Shown: positions 40,572-51,375, numbered from the stretch's first letter. The stretch is DNA of 54,027 nt from an uncultured Ruminiclostridium sp. (GCA_902490005.1 CABUCM010000017.1:1-54027), one strand, 5' to 3'. Translations and numbers: made by a program. Notes: generated from the letters alone by a model not told the origin.

Positions 40572-41283
40572 AGCGGGTGTCTCCTTTCCGGTTGGAATTT
40601 AAGATTGCCTGATAAGCACTGCCGTATTTAGAAAAAGAGGTTTTATAAATTTGGTTTTCACTTAAAAAGCCAGTAAGCCACAAAGGAATCGCGCCCGCGG
40701 TTTTAATCTCCATCAGCACCTGGCCATCCTTCAATAGAGAACAGCCGCCAACACCTCCGCAGAGAGAAAGCTTATTTTCCCGCCACAAAATATTCTGGTC
40801 AAAGGTGACGCGGAAACCGCTGCCGTCCTTGGCGAAAAAGGCTTCCCGGTCGTAGGAAAGGAACACCGATGGGGTCAGCTCCTGGTAGAAACGCAGAAAA
40901 TAATCAATTTCCCGGGTGATCTGGCTGCCTGGGCAGGGCTTGGTTTTTCCCTGTAGGTACGCCATGGCTTCCCGCTCCGTCATAGCGGCCCGGCGTTTAT
41001 AAACCACAGACTGGTATTTCTTTTTCAGCTCCACAAAGACGGTTTCTCCAGGCCGCGCCGCGCCGTAACTGCGGACCCGAAGCTTTTCCTTGTAAACGGG
41101 CTTATCCATGGACCGGCGGATCAGAAGCCTGGAGGGGGTGTCGTAATAAAGATTGCAGACGGTGGTTTTTCCGTAGTCGTCTCCCTTCATATAGGCGGCC
41201 ATCAGGGCCTTTAAGGCATCCCGCTGGCTTTTGCCGATAAGGTATTTCAGCTCATATCGTTGAAAAGTGTTTTGATAAGACAT
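40564..41283 (-). CDS. VTC-domain polyphosphate polymerase-like protein
   Basis: A 239-residue protein of the VTC/CYTH-like tunnel fold found in yeast Vtc4. Basic and acidic positions of the tunnel are kept: RYELKYLIGK (start), YKEKLRVRSYG, FVELKKKYQSVVYKRR, RVTFDQNILWR and VLMEIKTAGAIPLWL (metal-binding Glu). This suggests a nucleotide- or polyphosphate-handling enzyme at the membrane with DUF4956. ATG start with AAGGAGG. It is the first gene of the operon. Whether it makes polyphosphate, or phosphorylates something else, is unproven. Confidence 0.86.
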   Translation of the reverse strand: MSYQNTFQRYELKYLIGKSQRDALKALMAAYMKGDDYGKTTVCNLYYDTPSRLLIRRSMDKPVYKEKLRVRSYGAARPGETVFVELKKKYQSVVYKRRAAMTEREAMAYLQGKTKPCPGSQITREIDYFLRFYQELTPSVFLSYDREAFFAKDGSGFRVTFDQNILWRENKLSLCGGVGGCSLLKDGQVLMEIKTAGAIPLWLTGFLSENQIYKTSFSKYGSAYQAILNSNRKGDTRCA

Positions 41284-41381
41284 GGTGTCAAGCCTCCTTT
41301 ATGGTGAAACCAGCATAGAAGGTTAAGCTAAAATGAACTTTAAAATAGGGAAAAAGATTAAATTTTATTTATGAGAAGGTT

Positions 41382-41427
41382 AAAAAGGCCCCTGGACAAT
41401 TTTTTCAAACTGTCCAGGGGCCTTTTT
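41382..41427. terminator. Long GC-rich bidirectional terminator
   Basis: Perfect 17-bp arms starting AAAAAGGCCCC. It ends the minus-strand two-component operon and insulates it from the VTC operon. Confidence 0.9.
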
Positions 41428-41437
41428 ATGGGTTGTT

Positions 41438-42667
41438 TTACAGCGTAACGGTAATGGTCAGTGATTTGCCATCCGTGCTTTGGGCGTGGATTTTCCCCTT
41501 GTGGGAGAGAACGATGGCTTTCGCCAGGGAAAGGCCCACGCCGTAGCCTTCAATTTCCGAACTGCGGGAGGAATCCCCCCGGTAAAACCGCTCAAAGAGC
41601 CGGTCTAAATTTCCAGGATCAATGGTTTCCACGGTGTTAAAAATGGTAAGAACGCAATTTTTCCCCTGCTTTTTCAGCACGGCCCGGATCACGCCGCGCT
41701 CGTCGGAATATTTCATGGCGTTGTCCGCCAGCGTTGAAACCATCTGCCGGATGGCCTGTTCATCCCCCTGATAGGATAAATTTTGCTGAATCTCCAATTC
41801 CAAAACCTTTCCCTTGGCTTCGGCCAGGGGGAGAAAGGGTTCCAAAGTTTCCTCCACCGCGTCGGAAAGGGAAAAATCCATTGTTTTCAACCGGTTGTTT
41901 TCCTCATCCATCCGCGCCAGCGCCACCAGGTTGGAGGTTAGCTGGGAAAGCCGGTTCACCTGGTTGTGGATGCTTTCGGTCCATTGAGATTCCCCGGCCT
42001 CCATTTCCAGCACCGACAGGCTGGCGTCGATAATCGTGAGAGGGGTTTTGATCTCATGGGAGGCGCCGGTGATAAACTGCCTCTGCTTTTCCAGGCTTTC
42101 CGCCACTGGGCGGATCGCGATTTTGGAAAACAGCAGTACCAGCACCAGCACGCCGGCGATGCCCGCCAGGGAAACCCACAGGCTGGTCAGGAAAAAGGAA
42201 CGCAGGGTGGAAAGGTCCCGGCCGCAGTCCAAGAAGATCAGTAGCCCGCCCTGAGCACCGTCGGAAAACGAATATTTATAATCGGAGTAAAAGCCGGAGG
42301 TTTTTCCGCTGCGGTACACCTGCCTGGCGTATTCCATCGCTTCTTCAGTTGAAATTGCGGCGATGCTGCCGGTGTTGACGCTTATGATTTCACCGGAGCC
42401 GCTGAACAAAACGGAGAAATACCGGGTTTCATAAGGGGCCTCCGGGGACATGCCGTGTGGACCCAAAGGCTTACCGCCGGCCTTGTTGCCCTTTTCCGGC
42501 TTTGGAAACACGCCGCCGTTTTCAGAAAGCACGGCTAAGGTTTCATCCGCTTTCTGGCTGAGGTTGTAAAAACCGGCCGCATTGATGATGCCGATAATCA
42601 CCGCCAGCACGGCGATGACGGAACACATAGCCACCGTGACAAATTTGCGCCGCAGTTTTTTAATCAT
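41438..42667 (-). CDS. Sensor histidine kinase
   Basis: A 409-residue kinase. TM1 about 12-32 (AMCSVIAVLAVIIGIINAAG), an extracytoplasmic part of about 115 residues with a Gly/Pro-rich loop, TM2 about 155-178 (SLAGIAGVLVLVLLFSKIAI), no clear HAMP, then HisKA GASHEIKTPLTIIDASLSVL, N box MVSTLADNAMKYSDE, G box ERFYRGDSSRSSEIEGYGVGLSLAKAIV. The ATG at 42667 overlaps the regulator stop by 8 bases; a longer reading into the regulator gene is excluded. It pairs with the regulator upstream. The nearby VTC operon is a natural target but nothing proves it. Confidence 0.92.
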   Translation of the reverse strand: MIKKLRRKFVTVAMCSVIAVLAVIIGIINAAGFYNLSQKADETLAVLSENGGVFPKPEKGNKAGGKPLGPHGMSPEAPYETRYFSVLFSGSGEIISVNTGSIAAISTEEAMEYARQVYRSGKTSGFYSDYKYSFSDGAQGGLLIFLDCGRDLSTLRSFFLTSLWVSLAGIAGVLVLVLLFSKIAIRPVAESLEKQRQFITGASHEIKTPLTIIDASLSVLEMEAGESQWTESIHNQVNRLSQLTSNLVALARMDEENNRLKTMDFSLSDAVEETLEPFLPLAEAKGKVLELEIQQNLSYQGDEQAIRQMVSTLADNAMKYSDERGVIRAVLKKQGKNCVLTIFNTVETIDPGNLDRLFERFYRGDSSRSSEIEGYGVGLSLAKAIVLSHKGKIHAQSTDGKSLTITVTL

Positions 42668-43337
42668 CGGCCGCCTCCAGGGTATAACCCAGGTTTCTGG
42701 CGGCTTTGATTTGCACGCTGGCGCCGATGGAAGCAAGCTTTTTCCGCAGATAAGAGAGATAAACCCAAACCACGTTGATTTCCGCTTCGTTGTCGTAGCC
42801 CCAGATTTTTTCCATGAACCGGTCGGTGGGAATCAATTGGCCGGGGTTGGCCATGAGCATTTCCAGCATTTGAAATTCCTTGTTTGCCAGCCGGAAAGAG
42901 CCCTGCTGGGAGGAAAGCTCAAACGTGGCCCGGTTTAGGGTGATATTGCCGAAAGAAAGCACCGTGCCGGTTAGATCCGCCTGCCGCCGGGTCATTGCCC
43001 GAATCCGCGCCAAAAGCTCCTTGGTGGCAAAGGGCTTGGTCAGATAATCGTCGGCGCCGCTGTCCAGGCCGGCAACCCGGTCGTCTACCTCCGCTTTGGC
43101 GGTGAGAAGTAAAATCGGGAGGCGGATGCCCTGCTCACGGGCCTTTTTCAAAACCGTAATTCCGTCCATTTTGGGCATCATAATATCCAAAACCGCGCCG
43201 TCGTAGTTTTCCGCCTGTAAATAGGCTAGGGCGTCCAGCCCATTATACACCGGGTCCACAGAGTAATGATTGTGCTTTAATATGGCCACCAAGGCGTTGG
43301 ATAGCTCTTTTTCGTCTTCCGCCAACAGCAAGCGCAT
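42660..43337 (-). CDS. OmpR-family response regulator
   Basis: A 225-residue regulator: receiver (about 1-115) with LLAEDEKELS, phospho-acceptor Asp in GAVLDIMMPKMDG, LLLTAKAEVDDRV and LTKPFATKELLARI; winged helix (about 128-222) with LANKEFQMLEMLMANPGQLI, TDRFMEKIWGYDNEAEINVVWVYLSYLRKKL and a GYTLE end. It is the first gene of a two-gene operon with the kinase. SD AGGAGGGG. It probably responds to an envelope signal. Confidence 0.94.
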   Translation of the reverse strand: MRLLLAEDEKELSNALVAILKHNHYSVDPVYNGLDALAYLQAENYDGAVLDIMMPKMDGITVLKKAREQGIRLPILLLTAKAEVDDRVAGLDSGADDYLTKPFATKELLARIRAMTRRQADLTGTVLSFGNITLNRATFELSSQQGSFRLANKEFQMLEMLMANPGQLIPTDRFMEKIWGYDNEAEINVVWVYLSYLRKKLASIGASVQIKAARNLGYTLEAADD

Positions 43338-43411
43338 GGCCGTTTCCCCTCCTGTCAGAACGAATCATGATAATAAGCGTAAGGCAGCAGCCTTAAATAA
43401 GCTTTAAAATC

Positions 43412-43440
43412 AGTATACCACGGAATTTTCCAGCCTTCAA
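43412..43440 (-). promoter_or_regulatory. Promoter of the second two-component operon
   Basis: On the minus strand TTGAAG and TATACT with a 17-base spacer, about 75 bases before the regulator ATG. Confidence 0.75.
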
Positions 43441-43456
43441 TGAAATAAAGAAGATG

Positions 43457-43488
43457 AAAAAACGCTCCGCCGGGGTTACGGCAGAGCG
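43457..43488 (-). terminator. galK terminator
   Basis: Minus-strand CGCTCTGCCG/CGGCGGAGCG arms followed by TTTTTTC, 14 bases after the galK stop. Confidence 0.88.
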
Positions 43489-43501
43489 CGATGATTTTCC
43501 A

Positions 43502-44788
43502 TTATAAAATTTGGGCGCCGCCTTCCGGACGGATCGAAAGCAGATGGCAGGAACCCTCTCCCAGGACAGCGTCCATTTTACTCCGGAAGGTCTCCACATA
43601 GTCTGCGGGAACAAAGGTCTGTACCGTGCCGGCAAAGCCGCCGCCGTGAACCCTCCACGCGCCGCCGCGATCCCTCAGGAACCGCTCGCACAGGGCCAGG
43701 GTGATGGAAACTCCTTGTTCCTGGGGGTAGGCGCTGGAAAACACGTTTTGCAGATATTCATAAGAGGAAGCCCCGGACTCGATCACCAGCTGCTTGAACA
43801 GGTCAAAATCATTGGCTTTTAAGGCGTCCACCTGATGGAGCACCCGCTGGTTGTCGCCGTAAAAATGGATCGCCCGCAGTATGGCCCGGTCCCCCGCGGC
43901 CTTGCGAACCTGGGGCAGGTTTGCGTAAAAATCGGCCTCAGGCACCTGGCGCAGAACCTCTTTCCCAAAGAAAGCGGCCACTTTTTTCATTTCGGCGGGA
44001 ATGGCGGCGTAGTCCGGGGTCAGGTTGGCGTGGCTGCCGTGGGTGTCGATAATGCACAGGGTATAGCCGCAGTGGGCGAAATCAAAGTCGATTTTTTCCA
44101 CCTTGGGGCTTTCCTTGTTTTCAAAATCAATGGTAATAAAACCCCCGATAGAGCTGGCGGACTGGTCCATTAGGCCGGAGGGCTTTCCAAAATAGACGTT
44201 TTCCGTGTATTGGCTGATTTGGGCGATGCTCAAAGCGGTTTCTTTGCCGCCGCAGAACAGGGCGTTCATGGCAGTGCCTAAAAACACCTCAAAGGCGGCG
44301 GAGGAAGAAAGGCCGGAGCCTTGGAGGACGTTGGAGGTAGTGTAGGCGTCAAAGCCGCCGACGGCATAGCCAAGCTGGCGGAACCGGGCGCACATGCCCC
44401 GGATCAGGGAGGCGGAGGTGTTCTTTTCCTCTTCCACAAGCGCCAAGGAGGAGATATCTACGTCATCCTGAGGATATCCCTGGGATTTCACCCGGATCAC
44501 TTGACTGTCGTTTTTGGAAACAACGGCGATCACGTCCATATTGACGCTGGCGGCCAGCACCCGGCCCAGCTGGTGATCCGTGTGGTTTCCGCCGATTTCC
44601 GTCCGGCCCGGGGCGCTGAAAATAGAAATTTCCCGGCTGACGCCGAACAGCTCTTCAAATTTTTCGATAGCGTCTATAAGCCTGTTGCGGTAAACGGGAG
44701 CTTTTTCCATGGGACAGGCGTAAAGATAAGAAAGCTTTTCATCTAAATCGCCGTTCATAAGCATGATTTTTGCGCTGACCGTATTCAT
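43502..44788 (-). CDS. galK: Galactokinase
   Basis: A 428-residue GHMP kinase. Galactokinase signature APGRTEIGGNHTDHQLGRVLAASVNMD near residue 60, the GHMP ATP loop LQGSGLSSSAAFEVFLGTAMN near 155, and the C-terminal motif GGAWRVHGGGFAGTVQTFVP near 378. It is somewhat longer than the usual 390 residues, with an N-terminal extension of about 35 residues. It phosphorylates galactose to galactose-1-phosphate in the Leloir pathway, feeding GalT at 33423-34937. SD AGGAGGG. Monocistronic, with an operator-like palindrome upstream. Confidence 0.94.
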   Translation of the reverse strand: MNTVSAKIMLMNGDLDEKLSYLYACPMEKAPVYRNRLIDAIEKFEELFGVSREISIFSAPGRTEIGGNHTDHQLGRVLAASVNMDVIAVVSKNDSQVIRVKSQGYPQDDVDISSLALVEEEKNTSASLIRGMCARFRQLGYAVGGFDAYTTSNVLQGSGLSSSAAFEVFLGTAMNALFCGGKETALSIAQISQYTENVYFGKPSGLMDQSASSIGGFITIDFENKESPKVEKIDFDFAHCGYTLCIIDTHGSHANLTPDYAAIPAEMKKVAAFFGKEVLRQVPEADFYANLPQVRKAAGDRAILRAIHFYGDNQRVLHQVDALKANDFDLFKQLVIESGASSYEYLQNVFSSAYPQEQGVSITLALCERFLRDRGGAWRVHGGGFAGTVQTFVPADYVETFRSKMDAVLGEGSCHLLSIRPEGGAQIL

Positions 44789-44848
44789 ATGGGAACCCTC
44801 CTAAAGCTTGAATCAAAAATAAAGATATTTATTATCAGTTTAACCCAG

Positions 44849-44860
44849 TGAAAACGTTTC
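44849..44860. promoter_or_regulatory. cre/LacI-family operator-like site upstream of galK
   Basis: TGAAAACGTTTC has the AAACGTTT core typical of CcpA cre and LacI-family operators; it matches one half-site of the CcpA consensus well and the other poorly. It overlaps the expected -35 region of the galK promoter, about 60 bases upstream of the ATG. Confidence 0.45.
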
Positions 44861-44957
44861 GTCTATCACTATTTGTCCCTTTTTCTTGTGTTATTATCTC
44901 TTTTTTTACCCAAAACAGTATTTCGCTGTATTTTCCCAAAGCCAGGTTCCCTTTTCA

Positions 44958-44986
44958 TTGACAAAAGACCCTTTCGGTGGGATAAT
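44958..44986 (+). promoter_or_regulatory. Promoter of valS
   Basis: Perfect TTGACA and GATAAT with a 17-base spacer; the transcript leader is only about 37 bases, leaving no room for a T-box. Confidence 0.85.
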
Positions 44987-45029
44987 ATAAAGGTTAACGA
45001 CGCTAATGGATGAAAGGAAGGAACTATAG

Positions 45030-47654
<2,625 letters not shown>

Positions 47655-47667
47655 ATAACCAAAACAA

Positions 47668-47704
47668 AAGGTTCAGGCGCCCCAACCCGGCAGCCTGAAC
47701 CTTT
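47668..47704. terminator. Bidirectional terminator between valS and phosphoesterase gene
   Basis: AAAGGTTCAGGC and GCCTGAACCTTT arms enclose a 13-base loop; short T runs on both sides. Confidence 0.8.
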
Positions 47705-47724
47705 CCCGTTTCTATTTTTATATC

Positions 47725-48420
47725 TTATCCCAAAAGATGGGCCGGAAGCGGAATGAATTTTTGATACACCGCGGTGTGCTTGCCATCCAGCTGGATATCC
47801 CGGTGAAAATGGCCGAAGAACCAATGCTTATACCGCGCCTTTTCCTCCACCTCCTGCAAAAACCGGTTCAAGGGGTATTCCCCTTCCACGTCCCGGAGCT
47901 GGGTTACCAGGGAGTAAGGGGCGGTGTGGGTGAGAATATAATCCACCTTATAATGGGCCTTTTCCAGGTTCCGCCAGGCTTCATGATATTCCCGCGCGCT
48001 GGGCATTTCCTCGGGCCACCAGGTGCCGTCCCTTTTCCGAACCTCTTTGTATTTGGAACAGGCGCCGCCCATTACGAAAAACAGCCGATGGTCCAGATGG
48101 TAGATTTGGCCCCGCATCAGGTGAATCACGCTGCTGGTGAGCCGGTGGACGTTTCCGCCGTTCCACACGGTGACTGTGTGGGAATTCAGCTTGCCGTAAT
48201 TTTCCCAGTTGCCGTCCAGAAACAGGGTGGTAAAATTCTTTTGGGAGAGCCAGTGGAGCATGTCCTTTTTTTCATTGCTTTGAGCAGACCAAATATCTCC
48301 GAAATCCCCGCAGATGATGACGTAATCCTTTTTGGTCATGCGCTTCTGCTGGGGGAAGTTCTCTTCATTCAGTTTTTCCATATCCTCTGGGCAGTGGGTG
48401 TCCCCGGTGATGAAAATCAT
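47725..48420 (-). CDS. Metallophosphoesterase with altered GNH motif
   Basis: A 231-residue calcineurin-like phosphoesterase. Metal motifs in order: GDTHC (D7, H9), ICGDFGD (38-42), DGNWEN (69-74) where the usual GNH[DE] reads GNW, THTAP, and FGHFHRD. The W72 for His is unusual because that His is catalytic in most relatives. A predicted reading upstream to 48639 runs into folC on the other strand, so the ATG at 48420 is used; SD GGGAGG or AAAGGAG. It probably cleaves a phosphomonoester or diester; substrate unknown. Convergent with valS and divergent from folC. Confidence 0.87.
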   Translation of the reverse strand: MIFITGDTHCPEDMEKLNEENFPQQKRMTKKDYVIICGDFGDIWSAQSNEKKDMLHWLSQKNFTTLFLDGNWENYGKLNSHTVTVWNGGNVHRLTSSVIHLMRGQIYHLDHRLFFVMGGACSKYKEVRKRDGTWWPEEMPSAREYHEAWRNLEKAHYKVDYILTHTAPYSLVTQLRDVEGEYPLNRFLQEVEEKARYKHWFFGHFHRDIQLDGKHTAVYQKFIPLPAHLLG

Positions 48421-48434
48421 AGCCTCCCACTCCT

Positions 48435-48462
48435 TTGTAATGTAATGACAATTCAGTATATC
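48435..48462 (+). promoter_or_regulatory. Weak candidate promoter of folC
   Basis: TTGTAA and TATATC with a 16-base spacer, in the 70-base divergent gap between the phosphoesterase and folC genes, 28 bases before the folC ATG. Confidence 0.4.
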
Positions 48463-48490
48463 ACAATTTTCAAAAAGAAAAAGGTGCTTT

Positions 48491-49774
48491 ATGACATATC
48501 TCGACGCAGTCAATAAAATAAATTCCCTTTTGCGCTTTGGCATCCAACCCGGCCTGGAACGGATCCAGGCTTTGCTGGACCGCATTGGGAATCCCCAAAA
48601 GCATTTAAAATTCGTCCATGTGGCGGGCACCAACGGCAAGGGGTCCGCCTGCGCCCTGCTTTCCTCCGTTCTTCGGGAGGCGGGCTGCCGTACCGGCCTG
48701 TTTACCTCCCCTTATATCACTGATTTCCGGGAGCGTTTTCAGGTCAATGGAGAAAAAATTCCAGAGAAAGCTCTGGTTCGCATCCTGGACCAATTGGTTC
48801 CCCTTATCGAGGAAATGGCGCGGCGGGGGGAGGTTGTCACCGAATTTGAACTCATCACGGCGCTGGCCTTCCAATGGTTCTATGAGGAAAAATGTGATAT
48901 CGTGGTGCTGGAGGTAGGCTTGGGTGGCCGATTCGACGCCACCAATGTCATCGATACCCCGCTGGCGGCGGTGATTATGTCCATTTCCCTGGACCACACC
49001 GCCATTTTAGGAGACACCGTAGAGCAAATCGCTTTTGAAAAATGCGGGATTGTCAAGGACGGCGGCGATGTGGTGCTGTATCCCGACCAGGAAGAGGGCG
49101 TTTACGGCGTGGTGGCCCACGCGGTGCAAGATCACAGCGGCAGGCTGATCCTGCCGTCGCCTGGTTCGGTCACCGAAATTTCATCCTCTATCGAAGGAAC
49201 GTATGCCTGCTACCGGGGCGAGGAATACCGGCTGCCCTTTTTAGGGACCCATCAGCTGAAAAACGCCGCGGCGGCCTTCGCGGCGCTGGAACTGCTGAGA
49301 GAAAAGGGGTATCCGATATCCCTGCGGGCCATGAAAGACGGCGTGGCCAAAGCGCACATCCCAGCCCGGATGGAAGTGCTCAGCCGCGCGCCTTTGGTGA
49401 TCTTAGACGGGGCCCACAACCCAGGCGCCGCCCAGGTGCTGGCCCAGGCGCTGAAAAAATATCTTCCAAACAGGAAAATTGTCGGCATGATGGGGATGCT
49501 GAAGGATAAGGACAGTAAGTCCTCGCTGAGAAGCCTGGCAACCCTGTTTCAGGCGCTGATTACCGTAACCCCCAAGAATCCCCGGGCCCTGCCTGGAGAG
49601 GAACTGGCGGACCGCGCCAAGGAATACTGCGCCCAGGTGTTTGCGGAGGACAGCCTGCCCAAAGCCATTGCCATGGCCAAAGAGCTGGCGGGGAGCGGCG
49701 GCGCTATCGTGATCTGCGGTTCCCTTTATCTGGCGGGGGAAATCCGGCCTTTGCTGTTAGACGAAAACAACTGA
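48491..49774 (+). CDS. folC: Bifunctional folylpolyglutamate/dihydrofolate synthase
   Basis: A 427-residue Mur-ligase family enzyme. ATP loop HVAGTNGKGSACALLSSVL (P-loop) near residue 40, GLFTSPYITDFRERFQVNG (substrate loop), EVGLGGRFDATNVI, SISLDHTAILGDTVEQIAFEKCGIVK, the LDGAHNPGAAQVLAQAL part and C-terminal GSLYLAGEIR. It adds glutamates to folates and may also join dihydropteroate with glutamate. It begins at an ATG preceded by AAAAAGGTG and ends before a terminator; the spoIIA operon follows. Confidence 0.95.
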   Translation: MTYLDAVNKINSLLRFGIQPGLERIQALLDRIGNPQKHLKFVHVAGTNGKGSACALLSSVLREAGCRTGLFTSPYITDFRERFQVNGEKIPEKALVRILDQLVPLIEEMARRGEVVTEFELITALAFQWFYEEKCDIVVLEVGLGGRFDATNVIDTPLAAVIMSISLDHTAILGDTVEQIAFEKCGIVKDGGDVVLYPDQEEGVYGVVAHAVQDHSGRLILPSPGSVTEISSSIEGTYACYRGEEYRLPFLGTHQLKNAAAAFAALELLREKGYPISLRAMKDGVAKAHIPARMEVLSRAPLVILDGAHNPGAAQVLAQALKKYLPNRKIVGMMGMLKDKDSKSSLRSLATLFQALITVTPKNPRALPGEELADRAKEYCAQVFAEDSLPKAIAMAKELAGSGGAIVICGSLYLAGEIRPLLLDENN

Positions 49775-49803
49775 ATCAGGCGACATGGTTCGAGCAAATC
49801 CAC

Positions 49804-49839
49804 AGCCTCTATCCTTTAAACTAGGATAGAGGCTTTTTT
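49804..49839 (+). terminator. folC terminator
   Basis: AGCCTCTATCCT and AGGATAGAGGCT around a seven-base loop, followed by TTTTT. Confidence 0.9.
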
Positions 49840-49879
49840 ATGCCGTTTTATGAATAATTTCTGGAAAAGAGGGAACATC

Positions 49880-50245
49880 ATGGGTGTGACACTATTAAAC
49901 CAGGATGGGGTATTAACCGCTACGCTGACAGGGGATATCGACCATCATACCGCCAAAGAGATCCGGCTGGCTATCGACGAAGCCATCGAACGGGACAAGC
50001 CCGGCCTTTTGCTGCTGGACTTCCAGGCCGTGGATTTTATGGACAGCTCGGGGATCGGCCTAGTGATGGGGCGGTATAAGGTGATGCAGCAAAACGGCGG
50101 CGAGGTGGAAGTGACCCACGTACCCAAATACATAAGCAGGGTATTCAAGCTTTCCGGACTGGATCAGCTTGGGGTTATGGAAAAAAAGGCGCGTCCCCAG
50201 AAAAGGAATACAGAGGAGGAAGCAAACAATGAAGCCCACCAATGA
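49880..50245 (+). CDS. spoIIAA: Anti-sigma F factor antagonist SpoIIAA
   Basis: A 121-residue STAS-domain protein. Conserved phosphoserine region DFMDSSGIGLVMGRYK, the site phosphorylated by SpoIIAB and dephosphorylated by SpoIIE; the N-terminus GVLTATLTGDIDHHTA and LLLDFQAV fit the STAS core. It has a longer charged C-terminal tail (KARPQKRNTEEEANNEAHQ) than Bacillus SpoIIAA. The ATG at 49880 after AGAGGGA is preferred over 49850. It overlaps the spoIIAB start by 17 bases, so translation is coupled. Confidence 0.95.
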   Translation: MGVTLLNQDGVLTATLTGDIDHHTAKEIRLAIDEAIERDKPGLLLLDFQAVDFMDSSGIGLVMGRYKVMQQNGGEVEVTHVPKYISRVFKLSGLDQLGVMEKKARPQKRNTEEEANNEAHQ

Positions 50246-50672
50246 AATGGATTTAAAATTTTTAAGCAGGTCGTCCAACGAAAGCTTTGCCCGGGCCGCC
50301 GTAGCGGCCTTCGTGGCCCAGATGGACCCCACCATTGACGAACTGGCGGATATCAAAACCGCGGTCAGCGAGGCGGTGACCAATTGCATCGTCCACGCTT
50401 ACCGGGAGGCCCTTGGCATGATCTACATAAACGTAAAGCTGTATGAAAACGGTACCATCGCCATCCGCATACGGGATAAGGGGTGCGGCATCGAGGATGT
50501 GAAAAAGGCTATGGAGCCCATGTTCACTACCGCCGGCGGCGAACGGGCGGGCCTTGGATTTGCGGTGATGGAAAGCTTCATGAACCGGCTGAAGGTATCC
50601 TCCAGGGTGGGGAAAGGCACCGTTGTGACCATGGAAAAGGTGATTATCCGCCGTGGGCTGCAAAATGGATAA
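50229..50672 (+). CDS. spoIIAB: Anti-sigma F factor SpoIIAB (serine kinase)
   Basis: A 147-residue GHKL ATPase, close to the usual length. N box in EAVTNCIVHAYREA, G1 box RIRDKGCGIEDVKKA, and ATP-lid/G2 box GGERAGLGFAVMESFM. It binds and inhibits SigF in the predivisional cell and mother cell and phosphorylates SpoIIAA. ATG at 50229 has AGGAGGAA seven bases upstream, in the spoIIAA tail. It overlaps sigF by 8 bases. Confidence 0.96.
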   Translation: MKPTNEMDLKFLSRSSNESFARAAVAAFVAQMDPTIDELADIKTAVSEAVTNCIVHAYREALGMIYINVKLYENGTIAIRIRDKGCGIEDVKKAMEPMFTTAGGERAGLGFAVMESFMNRLKVSSRVGKGTVVTMEKVIIRRGLQNG

Positions 50673-51318
50673 GCGGGAACAAGCGATTGAAAGCAATATG
50701 GGGCTGGTTCACGCCTGCGCCAAACGCTTTCGGGGCCGGGGTATTGAGTACGACGACCTGGTTCAGGCGGGATGCTTAGGATTGGTGAAAGCCGTGGACC
50801 ATTTCGACGAAAGCAGAGGGCTTCAGTTTTCCACCTATGCCGTGCCGGTGATCCTGGGAGAAATGCGCAGGCTGTTCCGGGATGGCGGCGCCATCAAGGT
50901 AGGCCGGGCGCTGAAGGAGCTTTCCCTGAAAGCTACCCGGGCTTGCAACGAATTCTCCATCCGGGAGGGCCGGCAGCCCACCATCAGCGAACTGGCGGAA
51001 CTGCTGGGGGTAGAGCCGGCAGAGGCGTCCCAGGCGCTGGGGGCTTCCCAAATTCCCCTGTCCTTAAGCGCCGACGATGAAAGCGGCGGCGGGCAGATCG
51101 ATGTGCCTACGGAAGCGCCGGAGGAGAAAATTTCCGAAATGATCGCTTTAAAGCAGGTGGTAGGCGAGCTGGAACCCAGGGACCGGAGCTTGATCGTCAT
51201 GCGTTTTTTCAAAAGCCAGACACAAACCGAGACCGCCCAGGTTCTGGGGATGACCCAGGTGCAGGTTTCCCGCCGGGAAAAAAAGATTTTGCAGGAATTA
51301 AAAGCCAAGCTTTCCTGA
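50665..51318 (+). CDS. sigF: RNA polymerase sigma factor SigF
   Basis: A 217-residue forespore sigma factor. Region 2: GLVHACAKRFRGRGIEYDDLVQAGCLGLVKAVDHFDESRGLQFSTYAVPVILGEMRRLFRDGG; region 3: GRALKELSLKATRACNEFSIREGRQPTISELAELLG; region 4: LEPRDRSLIVMRFFKSQTQTETAQVLGMTQVQVSRREKKIL. The ATG at 50665 overlaps the spoIIAB stop (ATGGATAA); a GTG four codons earlier is the alternative. Third gene of the spoIIA operon. SigF switches on the first forespore genes. Confidence 0.95.
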   Translation: MDKREQAIESNMGLVHACAKRFRGRGIEYDDLVQAGCLGLVKAVDHFDESRGLQFSTYAVPVILGEMRRLFRDGGAIKVGRALKELSLKATRACNEFSIREGRQPTISELAELLGVEPAEASQALGASQIPLSLSADDESGGGQIDVPTEAPEEKISEMIALKQVVGELEPRDRSLIVMRFFKSQTQTETAQVLGMTQVQVSRREKKILQELKAKLS

Positions 51319-51375
51319 TTTCCCCTTGAAAAATGAACGATCTTTAAATTTACTTTAAATAAAGATTACACCTTA

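Noticed and set aside
43426..43462. Shared segment CAATGAAATAAAGAA with 53822-53836 as a repeat element
   Set aside because: The identity is about 15 bases only, in AT-rich DNA, with different flanks; chance is enough.
44789..45029. T-box leader for valS
   Set aside because: The consensus promoter leaves only a leader of about 37 bases, and there is no AGGGTGG-type T-box sequence or antiterminator.
48421..48639. Extended N-terminus of the phosphoesterase to 48639
   Set aside because: The extra residues come from the opposite strand of folC, and MIFITGDTHC is the natural start of the fold.
49815..49860. Possible SigH promoter (AGGATAG ... TATGAAT) before spoIIAA
   Set aside because: The boxes are 19 bases apart while SigH needs about 11-12, and the first box is the right arm of the folC terminator.
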